DNA of 64,000 nucleotides from Myrica gale (Eukaryota > Streptophyta > Magnoliopsida > Fagales > Myricaceae), in contig OZ005603.1 in NCBI GenBank assembly GCA_963930655.1, positions 11,617,001 through 11,681,000 on the forward strand, in the 5' to 3' direction. The notes under the pieces are model-generated. The model was not told where the DNA came from, made no database searches, and saw only the letters and a list, made by a program, of their open reading frames with translations. Position 1 is the stretch's first letter. Each line of letters starts with the position of its first letter. The position numbers and the translations under genes are program-made. Below are positions 12,290-25,699 of the stretch, one piece after another.

Positions 12290-15200
12290 GCAGAGAGAAA
12301 AAGAGAATAGAGGGAAGTAGAGACCACACTACTCACTATTGAAGAACAAACGTGGCTATTATATAGCCTTTCAGAGTAAACAGAAACAAAGTAAAACAAC
12401 TCCACATCTAACAACTCCTATTGACGTGGTAAGACTAAGACTAAATCAACTAAATAACAAGTATACTAAAACAAACCTAACAATTACTCCCTTAAACTGA
12501 ATGCTACAAACTTCAGTTTATATCAATCTCAGAACAAACTCCAATAGCCTCCGCAGCTTGATAAACGTATTCAACTTGAGTGCTTTAGTCATCACATCAG
12601 TCAATTGGTCTTGTGTATCACAATGTACTAACTCCACAGTGCCATCCTTTGTAAGTTCTCGAAGGAAATGAAAACGCACATCTATGTGCTTACTACGACC
12701 ATGCATTACTGGATTTCTTGAAAGTTTGATTGCAGAGCTATTATCACAATGAATAATAATTGACTTGATTTGATTTTGACCTAGCTTTGCTAGCACTCTT
12801 TTTAACCATACAGCCTGACATGCACATGAAGATGCAACAATGAACTCTGCCTCTGTAGTAGATAGACCTACTACTCATTGTTTCTTTGATGACCAAGATA
12901 TTGCTCCTGAACTTAATAAAAATACATACCCTGAAGTGCTTTTTCTATCTTCCAAATCACCAGCATAATCACTATCAGTATAAGCAATAAGTTCATCATC
13001 TCCCTTCTTATAGAAAATCCCAAATCCAGTTGTTCCTTGTAGATATCTTAGCATCCTTTTTGCCACTTGAAAATGAAGCTTAGTAGGATTCTCCATATAC
13101 CTACTAATAAGGCTCACTACAAACATCATGTCTGGGCGAGTAGTTGTGAGGTACATGAGACTACCTACAACTTGTTTATAGTAAGTCTTGTCCACCTTAA
13201 CTACTCCTTCATCCTTCACAAGCTTAAAACCAGGAACATTAGGATTATGAACAAAATTACTTCTGTCCATTCCAAACTTGTGCAGCACCTCTAATGAATA
13301 CTTCTTTTGACTAACAAAGATACCATCAGATCTTTGCAAGGTTTCAAGACCAAGGAAATACCTCATTTTACCAAGATCTGTCATGTCAAACTCACATTTC
13401 ATGGAATGTTTAAACTCTATAAACATTAATGCATTGTTTCCAGCAAAATAAGATCATCAACATACAAACTGACAATTAAGACGTTACCTTCCTTGGTTGT
13501 CTTGATGAATAAAGTATGCTCGTAGTCACACTTTTCAAAGTCTTCCTTGATGAAATAGGCTTTTATACGACTATACCAAGCACGCGGTGCTTGCTTAAGT
13601 CCATAAAGTGCCTTCTTTAATTTGTAAATCTTCTCTTCATTTCCCTTTTTCACATAACCACAAGGCTTCTCCACAAAAACCTCTTCATTCAACTCACCAT
13701 GTAAAAACACAGACTTCACATCTAGATGATAGATCGTCCATCCATTCTTAGCTGCAAGTGCAACCAGCAAACGAATTGTGTCCATGCATGCCACAGGGGA
13801 AAATACTTATGTATAATCTATCCCTTTCTGTTGAGTATATCCCTTTGCTACAAGCGGAGCCTTGTATTTATCCACTTCTCCATTTTCATTAAACATAGTC
13901 TTATAAACCCACTTCACTCCTTTTTTTTTCTCCTGTAGGTAAGGCCGTCAATTCCCGTGTGCCATTTTTCCTTATTGCTTCCATTTGCACATCCATGGCT
14001 CTTCTCCATTTCTCACTCTTCACGGCGTCTTCAAAATGAATTGGATCAGCAGCAAACATAGCCAAATGAGCTTCATTATCTTCTTCAGAAAGTACTTCTC
14101 CTATTTCATAGTTTCTCATCCAAACAGGTGGTCTTCGATTTCTTTTGGCATTCGAACTAAGAGAGCTTTCTTTGGGTTGAAGAATCAACATCTGTTTCGT
14201 TTCTTCATTTTCCTCCATTTTTTCTTCTATGTCAGCATCAAAATCAGATTCACTCCCCTCTTCATTCTCACTACGCACAACTGCCCTTGCTTCACAATCA
14301 CTCATTTCCAAATCACACATAATGGCTTCTTCAAAGTGCTTGTCCCAATCCCAACTCTTGTCTTCTTTAAATACAACATCCCTGCTTATTCTAATCTTTT
14401 TGTGTAACTGGATCATAAAGTCTGTAAGCCTTTAACTCTTCACTAACTCCTAACAAAACACAACTCAAACTCTTAATTTGGAATTTTCTTTTCTGAAAAC
14501 ATACTACGGACCATATTCATAATGGTTCTATTCTTCCGTTCTGTTGAGGCGTATATGCAGCTGTCAATTGTCTTCGTACACCATTTACGTCACAAAAGTT
14601 AGTAAACTCTTGGGATGTAAACTCTCCTCCTGATCAGTACGTAAACTTCTAATAGCTAAGCTTGTTTCCTTCTCAACATGAATCTTAAAATTTTTGAAAA
14701 TAGCTAAGGCTTCTGATTTCTCTACCAAGAAATAAACCCATGTTTTTCTACTAAAGTCATAAGTGAAAGTAAGCAAATACCTTTTCTTACTGTTAGAGAG
14801 GGGCTTAATTGGTCCATAAATATCAACATGGACTAATTGAAGAATCTGTGTAGCTCTCCAGGTGCTCTTCTTTGGAAATGAGCCCCTTTGTTGTTTTCTA
14901 ACCAAGCAGTCCTTGCATAGACTCGAGGGAGGCTTAAACAATGGTAAACCATTCACCATCTGCTTATGTTGAAGAGTCTTTAAACCCTTGAAGCTCAAAT
15001 GTCCAAATCTACAATGCCAAAGTTGTACCATATCTGCTGTAATTATGTTGAAACAAGTATATGCTATAGGTTGAGATATAACATGCAGCTCAAACATTCG
15101 ATTCGAAGAAATCTTCGAATCCATGATTAACCCCTTTCTCAGATTTATCTCCATAGGTAATATTCAGAGCATGTTCCATTTCATTAGGAGAACTCATACG

Positions 15201-16081
15201 TTGTTCATGCACAAGCAAACTACTTTGCAACTCATTAATGATGGTCAAGGTGTATATCTCTTTAGATTCCTCAATGGAACAGACAACATAATCGACTTGG
15301 GAGTCATGGATCACAAAATCTTTTCAACAACAACAACATTTCCCTTGTTCTCACCATTTTCTTTCATCTTGTTGACTATGGTGAGAGTTCGAATGAATAT
15401 TCATTCACAGATTCTCCTGTCTTCATGTGGAGAATGTCAAACTCTTTCCGGAGAGTTTGCAAATGTCCCCGCTTGACTCGTGCTGTACCTTGATATTTCT
15501 GCTTCATAGAATCCCAAATTTTCTTTGTCGTGTCTTTAGTGAGGATCGTCTCTATGATAGAACGATCTAATGCCTGAAATAGATAGTTCTTAGCTTTCAA
15601 ATCTTTCAACTGTTGATCTTCATAATGCTTTTTATGTGCATATGTGAGAACAACACCTTCTGCTGCGGCAGGAACTCAATTCTCTATCAACCCCTAGTAC
15701 TCCTTTGAACGCAATAATTTTTCCATAAGCATTGCCCAATGATCATAGTACCCATCAAATTTGGGAACTGCTGGTTGCACAAACGAACTCTCCGTTGTCA
15801 TACTTCAATGACAACATGCATAGAAGACTGCTGCTTCTATTTTAACCAGGCCCCGTAGGGAGCTCAGATACCAAATGTTAGGAATTGAAAAGTTAACGAA
15901 GACGTAGATATTTGGGAGAAACTACACTACTCACTATTGAAGAACAAACATGGCTATTATATAGCCTTACATAGTAAACAAAAACAATGAAAAAATAGCC
16001 CCACGTCTAACAACTCCTATTGACGTGGTAAGACTAAGACTAAATTAACCAAATAACAAGTAGACTAAAACAAACCTAACA
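12290..16081 (-). mobile_element. Ty1/copia LTR retrotransposon, broken
   Basis: Fossil copia element on the minus strand. The 5' LTR is 15876-16081 (TGTTAGG...CCTAACA) with a copia-type initiator-Met primer site next to it (about 15858-15875). The 3' LTR ends at 12482 and its outer border near 12290 is blurred. Parts in order: gag remnant near 15376-15609, gag-pre-integrase and integrase start 14585-15154, a middle pol remnant 13901-14416, reverse transcriptase 12875-13794, and RNase H 12518-12796. At about 3.8 kb it is shorter than a full copia and carries several breaks. Target duplications were not recognised. LTR divergence suggests it is not recent. Confidence 0.85.
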
Positions 16082-17060
16082 CCAAAACTCCTTGCTAGAA
16101 AAAAGGAAAAGAAAAGAAAGGAGGAGGGGGAAATGGGGGAAAGGAGCCAAAACTCCTTCCCCCCAGGAGCGCAAGATTGTAGAGGAAACGCAAGTCTCAC
16201 AGGGAGCGAGAGAGAAGTGCAAGGCGAGAGAAAGTAAATTTTTTTCTTTAATATGACGTACAGGTGGCAAAAAGACGTACACATATCTAAAAAATATTGG
16301 TCCAGGTCTCTACATGTATGCCACATCATCACGTTCCCTTAAGTTTTAAACGAGAAGTGGACAGGGGGTATATAGTGGATTAAATTTGCACTCCAGCACT
16401 CCACATGTATGCCACATCATCACTATCCTTTTGCCATATAAGTCACTGAATTAAGTGGAATATCCTTCCATGACAGAAAACGGAACTAACCTTGTACCTA
16501 AATCTATAAATCGATAATATAGAACCAGTGCAATAAACTTATAGAGGTTTTCACCCAAAAATAACTCATTTCTTTCAAGTATAATACATTTTATAACTGA
16601 TACAGAAAGTGAAACAAATACTTTGTGGACAAATAAGAAAATAATTTGTGGACAAATACTTTACAATCTCAAATTAAAACCATAAATTATGACCCTAAAT
16701 GAAGCAAAATAATCCACATGAATTTTGAAGCAGACTTCATGAAAAAATAGTTTTCCAAAAGATGAGATTACCATAAACTGCTTCTTGTCAATAAAACTTG
16801 AATTCCGTGAAGTGATACAAATGGTTAACCAAATATTTGCATTCTTTAACCAGGTAGATAACAGATGAGTACATGAGCCGTTCGAAGAATAATGTCCAGT
16901 AGATAGCAAATGCCTCAAAGACAAGTCTTTTACAGAAAGTGAAATCACTTAAGCTATGAAGCTCAAAGAATAAATATCTTGTCCAATTTTCGAATACAAG
17001 GAAGAGAAGTTAAATTCTTGCTACCAAATAATGCATTCACTTCAGCCGAGCATACATCAT
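16082..17060. other. No gene recognised
   Basis: Purine-rich and then AT-rich sequence between two copia elements. I see no conserved coding region, transposon end or clear promoter. The copia B insertion interrupted this stretch: CATACATCATGAACG at its left continues at GAACGCACCC after 20222. Confidence 0.4.
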
Positions 17061-17065
17061 GAACG

Positions 17066-20000
17066 TGTTGGAAGAACTGTACGTTTTCCCTAAAAACTTT
17101 TGATTTTTCTTGGAAAACCATCGATCTTCCCTAAGATGGTTCACTTTGCCTATTGATGATAGGTAATTGCCCGTAATTGTAAAGTGACTAACTTTTGAAA
17201 TACTTTGATGGATGAAATAATGAGGGTAGCTCAATGGTTGTAGGAATAATAAGTGAGGGTCCCTAGTCTTGCCTATATAAAAGGACTTGTGTTTTCCATT
17301 AGAGCCACCCACAAAGTTCTAAGGCTAAGACTAGAAGCCTCTCTCCTACAGAAAACTCTACTTTTTTTTGTAGGTATCTCAATTGTTTAAGCTCAAATGT
17401 CTGGAGCTAAAAGATCCTATTCCTATTCTAGTTTATATTTTTTCAGTTCTTACAGTTGTTATTAGAGCATTACTTTTCATCTTTGTGTTTTGATTTATTT
17501 GAATTCACATATTGTACTGTTTTGTCATTATTTTGACTTCTGTGTTTGAAGAATTGAACTTTTGGCTTTTGAGTTTTGATCAAAATCAAATTATCTTCAT
17601 TCTGACGAAACAACTTTCTATTTTCTTTAAATTTTTCCTTTACGAATTTTACTTTGTTAAATTTGGAGATGCTTTTGACTTCATGGGATTTGTATTTGTA
17701 TTCATGCTCCATTTTTACTAGTGTTCACCTAGGCATCCGCCGGAACAGGTAATGAGTTTTACCTATTTCAATGAGATTAAGTCTTATTTTTTAATAATGA
17801 TGATAATGCTACAACATCCTTATTATTTAAAAATACATAAGTTACACATCTCATGGTAATTAAACCAAAAATTTTAATAATTTATCCCTATAGGGAAATA
17901 ATTAATTGTTGTGATTTAATTAGTATAAGAAAATTATTTTTTTGATATTAACGGTAAAATTTTCTTTGACATACAAGTGTAGATACTTTTATTTGTTAAT
18001 ATTTAAAATAAATTGTCTTATAAATAAAGATAAGTAAATTTTATGCTGTTATGCAACCTTATCCACGTGAAGGTTGAAATTTACTTTAATTCATAGCATT
18101 AAATTTTATTCTTGGTTTTTGCTGCAATTGAACAATCCTTAAGAGATGTTGTTTATTTTATTCCAATCCTTGATGAGATCTCGTCGAATTACCATAAGGG
18201 GCGGTCACAATTGGCTGTAAGTGAGTTTATACAACAAAACGAGATGCTTCTGGTAATGTCGAATGATATAAGGCTAGACTTGTTGCTATGAGATTCACTT
18301 AAAAGGAAGGCATAGATTAGCATGAAACCTTCTTTCCGGTCTTTAAGAAGGATTCATTGAGGATAATCATGGCCTTAGTAGCTCATTTTGATTTAGAGCT
18401 ACATGAGATGTATGTAAAAACAACTTTTCTTAATAGGGATCTCGATGAAGAGGTATACAATGAAATAACCATAAGGTTTCAGTGATGACAGACATAAAAT
18501 ATGGAAGTTAAAAAAGTCTCTCTATGGACTAAAACAGGCTTCCATCCAATGGTATTTAAAGTTTCACAACATTATATTTCATATGGTTTTGTTGAAAATC
18601 TTTTGATCAATGTATATAACTCATGGTTAGTTGGAGCAAATATATTTTCTTAGTCCTATATGTAGATTATATTCTTCTTGCAAACAGTGATTTAAGATTA
18701 TTACATGAGACTAAACAATTTCTCTCTCAAAATATTGAGATGAAGGATATGGGTGAAGCCTCTTATGTCATTAGCATGCATAAAGATTCACAGAGACAGG
18801 ACATAAAAAGTCTTAGGACTGTCGCAAAAAGCCTATATCGAATTTTGTTTACATAGATTCGGTATGAAAGATTGTAAAGCCTTTGTAGCTCCCATAATTA
18901 GAGGTGATAAATTTCATAAAGGTCAATCACCTCAAAATGCATTGGAGCAAGAGCAGATGAACATTGTGCCTTATGCATCTGCAGTGGGTAGCTTGATGTA
19001 TGCTCAAGTTGAATTGTTGGGTCGCTATCAAAGTAACCCTGGTCTTCAACATTCGGTAGCTGCAAAGAATGTAATGTGGTATTCGCAAGCAACCAAGGAC
19101 TACATGCTAACCTACATGCATAAAGAAAATTTGCAAGTGGTTAACTATTCCAATTCAGATTTTGTCGATTGTGTAGACACTAGAAAGTCTACTTCTGGAT
19201 ATATCTTTCTTTTTGTTGGATGAGCTATATCTTGACAGAGAACAAAGCAAACAATAGTTGCTGCGTCAACTATGGAGGCATAATTTATTGTGTGCTATGA
19301 AGCAACAACACAAGCCATATGGTTGAAGAATTTCATTTGTGGTCTTAAAGTTGTCGATTCCATTGAAAGATCAATAAGGATTCTTTGTGATAATACGACT
19401 GCAGTATTTTTCTCAAAGAATAATAAGAGTGGAAGTAGAAGCAAGCATGACATAAAGTATCTAAGTGTGAGAGAAAGCATAAAAAATAATGTGGTGTATA
19501 TTGAGCACACCAGTACAGTTTTGATGATAGCCAATCCAATAACCAAAGGTTTACTGGTAAAATAGTTTCAGGGTCATGTGGAGCGTATGAACCTATTTAA
19601 AGTGTAATCTCTCTCATGTTGCTATGTGTTTCACTAAGAATAAAACTGAATTAAGTTTCAATATTGCGCATAAAGTAACAAATTTGTTATAACCATTGGG
19701 TGATTTAGTTGGACCCGAATAACTTTTTATTAGATATTGATAAAGTATGTTAAGGGATACTATGTATTGTGACACATGTAAGGGAAATGCTCACTACATA
19801 GAGCAATACCGCCATGGTTCATATGTAGGATGCCTTGATAGGATTTAAGGGCATTTATTTTGGTCATTTCAGTTTTACCTATTAAATAAACCAAGTGGGA
19901 GAATATTGGAAGAACTATTGGTTTTCCTAATTGTTGGTTTTCCTTAGAAAGTCATTGATCTTCCCTAAGGTGGTTCGCTTTGTCTATTGATGATAGATAA

Positions 20001-20222
20001 TTACCCTTAATTATAAGGTGGCTAATTCTTGATATTCTTTGATGGATAGAATAATGATGGTAGCCCAAAGGTTATAGGAATAATAAGTGAGGGTCCCTAG
20101 TCTTGCCTATATAAAGGAGCTTTTGTTTTCTAGTAGAACCACCCACAAAGTTCTAACTCAGTTGTTACAAATGTCTGGAGGTAAAACATCATATTCTAGT
20201 TTATATTTTTTCAGTTCTTACA
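17066..20222 (+). mobile_element. Ty1/copia LTR retrotransposon, internally deleted
   Basis: Fossil copia element on the plus strand. The 5' LTR is 17066-17454 and the 3' LTR 19904-20222, with ends TGTTGGAAGAAC and GTTCTTACA that pair as inverted repeats. The 5-bp target duplication GAACG lies at 17061-17065 and 20223-20227. A primer-site remnant follows the 5' LTR and a purine tract (AAGTGGGAGAAT type) precedes the 3' LTR. A TATA-like CCTATATAAA sits in each LTR. Only the distal pol region remains recognisable: reverse transcriptase about 18400-19200 and RNase H about 19240-19560. Gag and integrase are largely gone and the rest holds several breaks. LTR differences indicate an older insertion. 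Confidence 0.88.
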
Positions 20223-20231
20223 GAACGCACC

Positions 20232-20870
20232 CAGTGGCGGAATTTTAAAAATTGCCCCTCCCTTTGCCCAAATGCTATTTTGACAACAATATATTCTTGC
20301 CCCTCCAAAATTTTAAAAAATGTCTCATCAAACCATTTTTTAGCCTCTTAGGAATTTGAAATACAAATTTTGGCCTTGAATATTTAATAATAACCTATCA
20401 CTTTTAGTTTGGACAAAATTTAAAAACATATTTGATAGGGATAAAAAAATTTGAGATTCAACATAAATCTTCAAAAATCTATAATTTTTCTTAAAACTCT
20501 AACTTTTGAATAATAAAAAGTTCTGAAATGTAAAATTTATATTTATTTTAAAAATATGAGTGTTTTCTCCTCTTTTAATATTTTTAAACTCTTTCTTGTT
20601 TATATCTACTTTTGTATTATCTCTACATTGTCTTTATTTGTATTATCTCTACAGTGTCTCAACATACTCAATTTTTTACTAATATAAACTCGTGCTATAT
20701 ATTCTTAATTTAAGAAAAATATTTGAGAATATTTTATCATAATTTGAGTTGTATATATACAATTTTTTTCATATTTTATGTATAGTAAAGCATATAATAT
20801 AAAAATAAAAATAAACATCATAATATTATTTTGGCCCCAAAAGATAAATTCCCAACTCCCCCAATACATC
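20232..20870 (+). mobile_element. hAT-like DNA transposon remnant
   Basis: Starts CAGTGGCGGAATTTTAAAAA, close to the CAGGGGCGGA end of the hAT transposon at 52667. The body is AT-rich and non-coding, and near 20830-20870 a GGCCCC...CCCAACTCCCCC stretch resembles a decayed far end. No matching right terminus or 8-bp target duplication is left. A truncated non-autonomous element is the best reading. Confidence 0.4.
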
Positions 20871-21454
20871 TAGTGAGAACAAATGAAGAAATTCATAATA
20901 CATCTAGTGAGAACAAAACCAACTCGCTGATTAAATAACAATCCATTTAGTGAGAACAAATGAAGAAATTCATAATCAACTCGAAATGCTTACTCTAATT
21001 ATGGGAGTTAAGAAAATAATTAACAAATATTTTCCAAATAGTACACAGTGAGAACTAGGATGAAATGGTTCTTGATAGTAGTGTGAGTCAAAGATTACAG
21101 AAGCACAATCGCGCGTACTTGTATAGTTGTATTGCCAAGGAAGCAAAGTGCATGAGCCAGACACATGGTTTAAGTAAAACGTACTCTTCACTATCATTTT
21201 CAACAAAAGAAAATGAAGAAGTTTCTTCCAGTATCTCTGAACAACGAAGCAGGAAAGCTTTCCATATTTTCCAAAAGACCCAAATTAAGTTTGATGTTTT
21301 GACCACTCGGGAAGAAGTGGATCCTCGACTTCCAGTGTGTGTCTGTCTCAAGGAGAGAGTCAAGAGATGTTGCACGTCAAAATTAAGAAGGGAGAGGATT
21401 TTGCGAACAGAGGAGGGCCCGGAATATTTTTTATATTCCTTTTCCACTATTCTA
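20871..21454. other. No gene recognised; short direct repeats
   Basis: AATGAAGAAATTCATAAT and TAGTGAGAACAAA words recur at about 20871-20975, a small direct duplication. Open frames on both strands at 21065-21496 overlap each other and show no known domain, so none is called. Confidence 0.35.
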
Positions 21455-21465
21455 AGAGAGCATAT

Positions 21466-22394
21466 TACAGAGTCCCATTTAAGTCCATGCATTTAACGTT
21501 ATTCTAGAAAGACTCCTCCCTCTCTTTAGAACATCCTCCTCTTTGTCTGACGGCACCCTCCACCCTCTTACTCTGGCCGGGGGAGGAGCTCCTCTCCCTT
21601 TCCTTTCCTTCAGTTTGCTTCTTTCGGTTTGGTTTTTGTTTTATTTTTGGCAGTTAGATCTCGACTTTTCCGGTGGTCTTCGGTGTGCACGGCCTCTATG
21701 GTGAGACTCATCTCCTTCCAGCGACCAGATCTGATCTAGAGCAGAGGCAACCGGCCAGCGCGTGAGCTTTCACGCACGCATGTGAATCTCACTTGACCGA
21801 CCTCTTTTGCTTCTCTCCCAGTGGTTTTGAGTCTTTTTCGGAGGACTCAACTTGCCCCGCCATGATTAGCCCCCCTTGGGCCACGAGCGCTTGTGCCGCC
21901 ATGCGCGCAACTTTTGATTTCTGCCGCTTCTGGTTACTGCCATTTTGTGTTGCTTGTAGCTGTCTCTCCTCCTCATTTTAGAGCAACCATGATATTTGCA
22001 TGAAGATTATCTTGAAGGAGTCAGATCGTTGCTCTGCTCGCCCTTCCTCTAGCGGAAGGGGCCATCGCCTTGTGCGATGGTCGTGTTGTGTCCCGTCCCT
22101 GTGACCGTTTTGTGTTTGTTCTGGGTGCTGGCTCTTGTGGCCAGTTTGTGTTTGTTCTGTGTGCTGACCCTTGTGGCTAGTTTGGTGTTCCTTTGTTTGT
22201 TTAACGTCTCTTGTGGTTGTTGGTGGTTCTGGCTTTTAAGTTCGATTTGGATCCCGAATCTTTAGATTTGGCTTATTGTAGGACCTTTAGGCCCGTTTAA
22301 GTTTTTCGCTAGCCTTCTGGTTATTTTTAAATTTTGTAGTAGGTTTAACTTTGTTAGATATTAATATACTATTTCAATTGCCTAGAAAAAGAAA
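21466..22394 (+). mobile_element. Non-LTR retroposon with 11-bp target duplication
   Basis: Flanked by AGAGAGCATAT at 21455-21465 and 22395-22405, and ending in an A-rich tail (AGAAAAAGAAAAG). The 3' end (ATTAATATACTA...TTGCCTAG) is shared with the minus-strand fragment at 11731. The body is GC-rich at its start and T/G-rich later, with CTTGTGGCCAGTTTG/CTTGTGGCTAGTTTG repeats near 22130-22185, and encodes no recognisable protein. Variable-length target duplication and A tail point to LINE-driven retroposition of a non-autonomous element. Confidence 0.6.
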
Positions 22395-22600
22395 AGAGAG
22401 CATATGATTACCTGGCATAATCCTGGACCCCTTTTCCAAATGCACGGCCAGATTAAAGAATTGGACCTTGGAGAGGATCTAAATCATCCCGACTCTTGGA
22501 GAGGATCTAAATCATCGGATCCGCTCCGTATTTTTTGTCTTTTTTGGGACCATTCTGCTCCAGTTTAGATTCCTCCATTATGCACCGGTTATGGTAAGGA
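22395..22600. other. No gene recognised
   Basis: Short stretch between the retroposon and the start of the duplicated subtilase unit. It contains a small direct repeat, TTGGAGAGGATCTAAATCAT, at about 22469 and 22497. Confidence 0.4.
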
Positions 22601-23028
22601 TGTGAGAGCCACGTATAAAAATTTGGATCCATAGTCTAATATGCTGCCATCTTACCCTTCTCCCCCAAAAAAAATACCATACTAACTTGAGCTCATATTC
22701 TTTTAAAAAAAAATTAAATGTACAAATTAACGCGATCAACAATAAAATACATAATGGCAGAAAACAATAAGTAAAAGTGATTGCAATGCAACTTATAAAG
22801 ACAAAACAATATAAAATAAATTAAAGAAAATAAAACTAGCGAGTAACAACAATGCATATATACTCATCACAGGTACTCTTCAAAATACAAAACAATAGGG
22901 CTTCTGACGAGATGTTTTCCATTTTCTTCGACCCAAATTATTTGACCAAACGACAAGTGCAACATTAATCCGGTACTTGTTAAGGTGATGGTGTAAGTTT
23001 GCTTCTCATACTTCCTTCTAAACAAGAA

Positions 23029-23267
23029 TGAAAGATTACAAACTTAGGAGAGAAATTCTGTGTTTTCGTGTATATCTAAACTGAACAAAGTGTACAAATA
23101 TATAGACGTAAACGTGTAGGGAAAGAGGAATAAAAATCCCTTAAATCATGGGATTGCAGAAGGTTATCCCTTTGTTGTCAACGCATGGCGTGTATGGTAA
23201 GTGTGTAACGGACTGATCTGTTGTGGCAGATTTGGTGGAGCTGTCATCTCCGGGATTCACTCTAACA
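23029..23267 (-). mobile_element. Short solo LTR in the last part of the subtilase pseudogene
   Basis: A 239-bp insertion absent from copy B. On the minus strand it starts TGTTAGAGTG and ends AATCTTTCA, and it lies between a 5-bp target duplication (23024-23028 and 23268-23272, one copy differing by a base). It has no coding content. Small size and TG/CA ends fit a copia or TRIM LTR; the family is not determined. Confidence 0.75.
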
Positions 23268-24419
23268 AATAATCTCCTTGGCACCACTGAAACGTGAAAA
23301 CCCAGGGGTTCTGTCACATTGGCATTGTACGCTGCGAAACCTTCACCAACATTGGTGACGATTCTCTGAAACTTTACGGGTCTCATGATTGTGTCAATAG
23401 TATAAGAACTGAGAATAGAAGGCAGGTTAAGATCAGGAGATGGGTTCGAACATGTATAATTTTCTGATCGAGTAATTTCTTTGATGTGTAGCTTGTAGGA
23501 TGTGAAAGAACACAAGTGATTCACATAATCTTGCGGTGTTGCATCATATATCAAACCAGGGTCAAGGGCTTTATTGGGATCATTGTGACCTGCTCCCATG
23601 GATAGAGGTGAAGACATTTTATAAAAACCATTGTTGTAGTCTAGTATTGGCTGTAAAGTATTATCCAATGCGTTAGCGGTGGTAATAATAGCAGACATAA
23701 TAGCAGCTACACTCCATTCTGGGTTTACTTTTCTTAGAAGTGCCGTCACACCAGCGACATGAGGGCAAGCAAAGGAGGTTCCCGTACCAAAAATGTAGGT
23801 ATCACTTGCGAGCTTATTTGACGCTCTGTGACTGGTTATATTGTTTGGAATCGAAGATGCCAAAATTAGAGTACCGGGTGCCATTATATCAGGCTTCAAG
23901 ATATTTGGGAAATACAATGATGGCCCTCTTGAAGCATATGATCCCACCGTTAGTGAATGCTTCACTCCTGTAAAGGTCTGTTTGAACTGGATTCTCGCAG
24001 AGCGTTCGTGATCATATTTTGCATACATGATCAATGAGTTTGCATCCTCTGGTCTAATCACAAGATATGGATAAGAAATTTTAATGAGCTGTAATATTGA
24101 AGGGTCTCCACAAATAAGAATAGCCGCTTTCAGGTTGCAATGCCAAGAGATTTAATTTGGTGGTCGCTATTCCCAATGTCGCACACTATGATACCTTCTG
24201 GGGCTCTATTTAATGAGTACGGTTATAATACAAAGGTTTTAACGTGCGGGTGTACGCACAGATTGCAAATCTGAAATCCAACGGTCCGGAGTAATTCATT
24301 AATGTTGACCCGGCTGACCCGTAAACCCGCGTCTTTTACCGTTTCGTTGCCGACGACCCGCGTCCTTTAACCTATCGACCCATTGATTATCGTCCTTGTC
24401 TCAGGCACCTCTCAGGCAC

Positions 24420-24637
24420 CAAGGCCATTGTCACAGTCAGATTTAGAGAAAGTTCTGGGCACAACGATAAAGACGAAGGTAGCTGCTAGTGAATACTCTG
24501 GATTATCGTCGCAGTCATCCAGGTGGTCCAGGGATAGAGAATCAGGTGATTACCGGGTCCAAGCAGCAATAAGTGAGCTTTCTAAGCTTGTGGTTTCCCA
24601 AATTTTGAACATTCAATCAAATGCCCAGGATCCATAA
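24420..24637 (+). pseudogene. Captured C-terminal gene fragment, identity unsure
   Basis: Reading frame directly inside the left TIR of element 1: SQSDLEKVLGTTIKTKVAAS, then a Ser-rich stretch, then VQAAISELSKLVVSQILNIQ, ending at TAA 24637. It looks like the natural end of a conserved plant protein. The first segment vaguely resembles the helical tail after an AAA ATPase domain, but I cannot identify the parent. It has no start codon of its own kind and is presumably a transduplicated piece. Confidence 0.45.
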
Positions 24638-25699
24638 AATGGGTCACATTGAAGCCCAGTACACTGAAGCAAATATGACCCTTTGTTTACAATTACAGCA
24701 ATAACTTTGTAGTCAGAGAGAATTTGCGTTGCGTGTGAAATTTGTTGATGCCTTTTCATATGTTCCTTTCTTAATACCCCTTAAAATTTATTTCCTGTAC
24801 TATACAGGAATTGGAAAAATCAGCGGAATATGGCTCTGCTAACAGAGTTTTCTCCACTATCCGCTTTTTGTTTTTGGAACTCCTCCATCCTGTACACTTT
24901 TTTTTTTTCGTTTGATATTTTAGAAATATCAGTGATAACATTTGATGCCCTTGCCTATTTAGTGCAAGCCATTTGTATGATTTATCTGAAAGCAGTAGAA
25001 TCCTATTCTGAAGATATCAGAAAAATGATTACCATGATGTGACTAACAGTGTAGGAGAGTCATATGAAAATAAAGATGGCAGAGAGAGAACTAAACTTAC
25101 CAGGCAGGAGAGCCATAAGAGAATAAAGATGGCAAAGAGAAAATTAAACTTACAGAATGATTAAACTCATTTAAATATGTAGTGGTTTAATTTTGGTGGT
25201 TTATGTTGCTTCACAAGCAAGTGGTAAGTTCTGGTAATGACATTATAAAGGGGTCTCAACTACTTGCATATTTTTCCTCAGTTTCCTTATAGGCCGGAAA
25301 GATCGCGATTGTCACTTATCAACTTCTTTTTGGTATGTAATTTCAAGAGGTTGCCTTGGTAGTTAAGGTTTAGACCTGTTTTTAAACTTTCAAGAGGTTT
25401 AATTTCTTGATTTTTCACATAGTTTGTAATTTCAAGAGGTTGCCTTGGTAATTTAGGCGGCTTTCCGGTAATCTAACATATGTTGACCACTAGCTTCTAT
25501 AAAGTTTTCAAACAAAACTGGTGGTGGTGGTCTTGCAGGCGGATTCTTCATTTCGTAGTTGGTGGTGGTGGTCCTGCAGGTGTGGAGTTTGCTGCAGGGC
25601 TTCATAGGACTAGGTACAAGATATTTTGACTAAGTTTCTAACACATGGTGATGGTGCTAATGGTGTAATGCTTTTAATGGTCATTGATATTTGATATTG

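Noticed and set aside
21065-21496. Two antiparallel frames of more than 130 codons
   Set aside because: They overlap on opposite strands, neither has a known domain or promoter, and the right part reaches into the retroposon target duplication.
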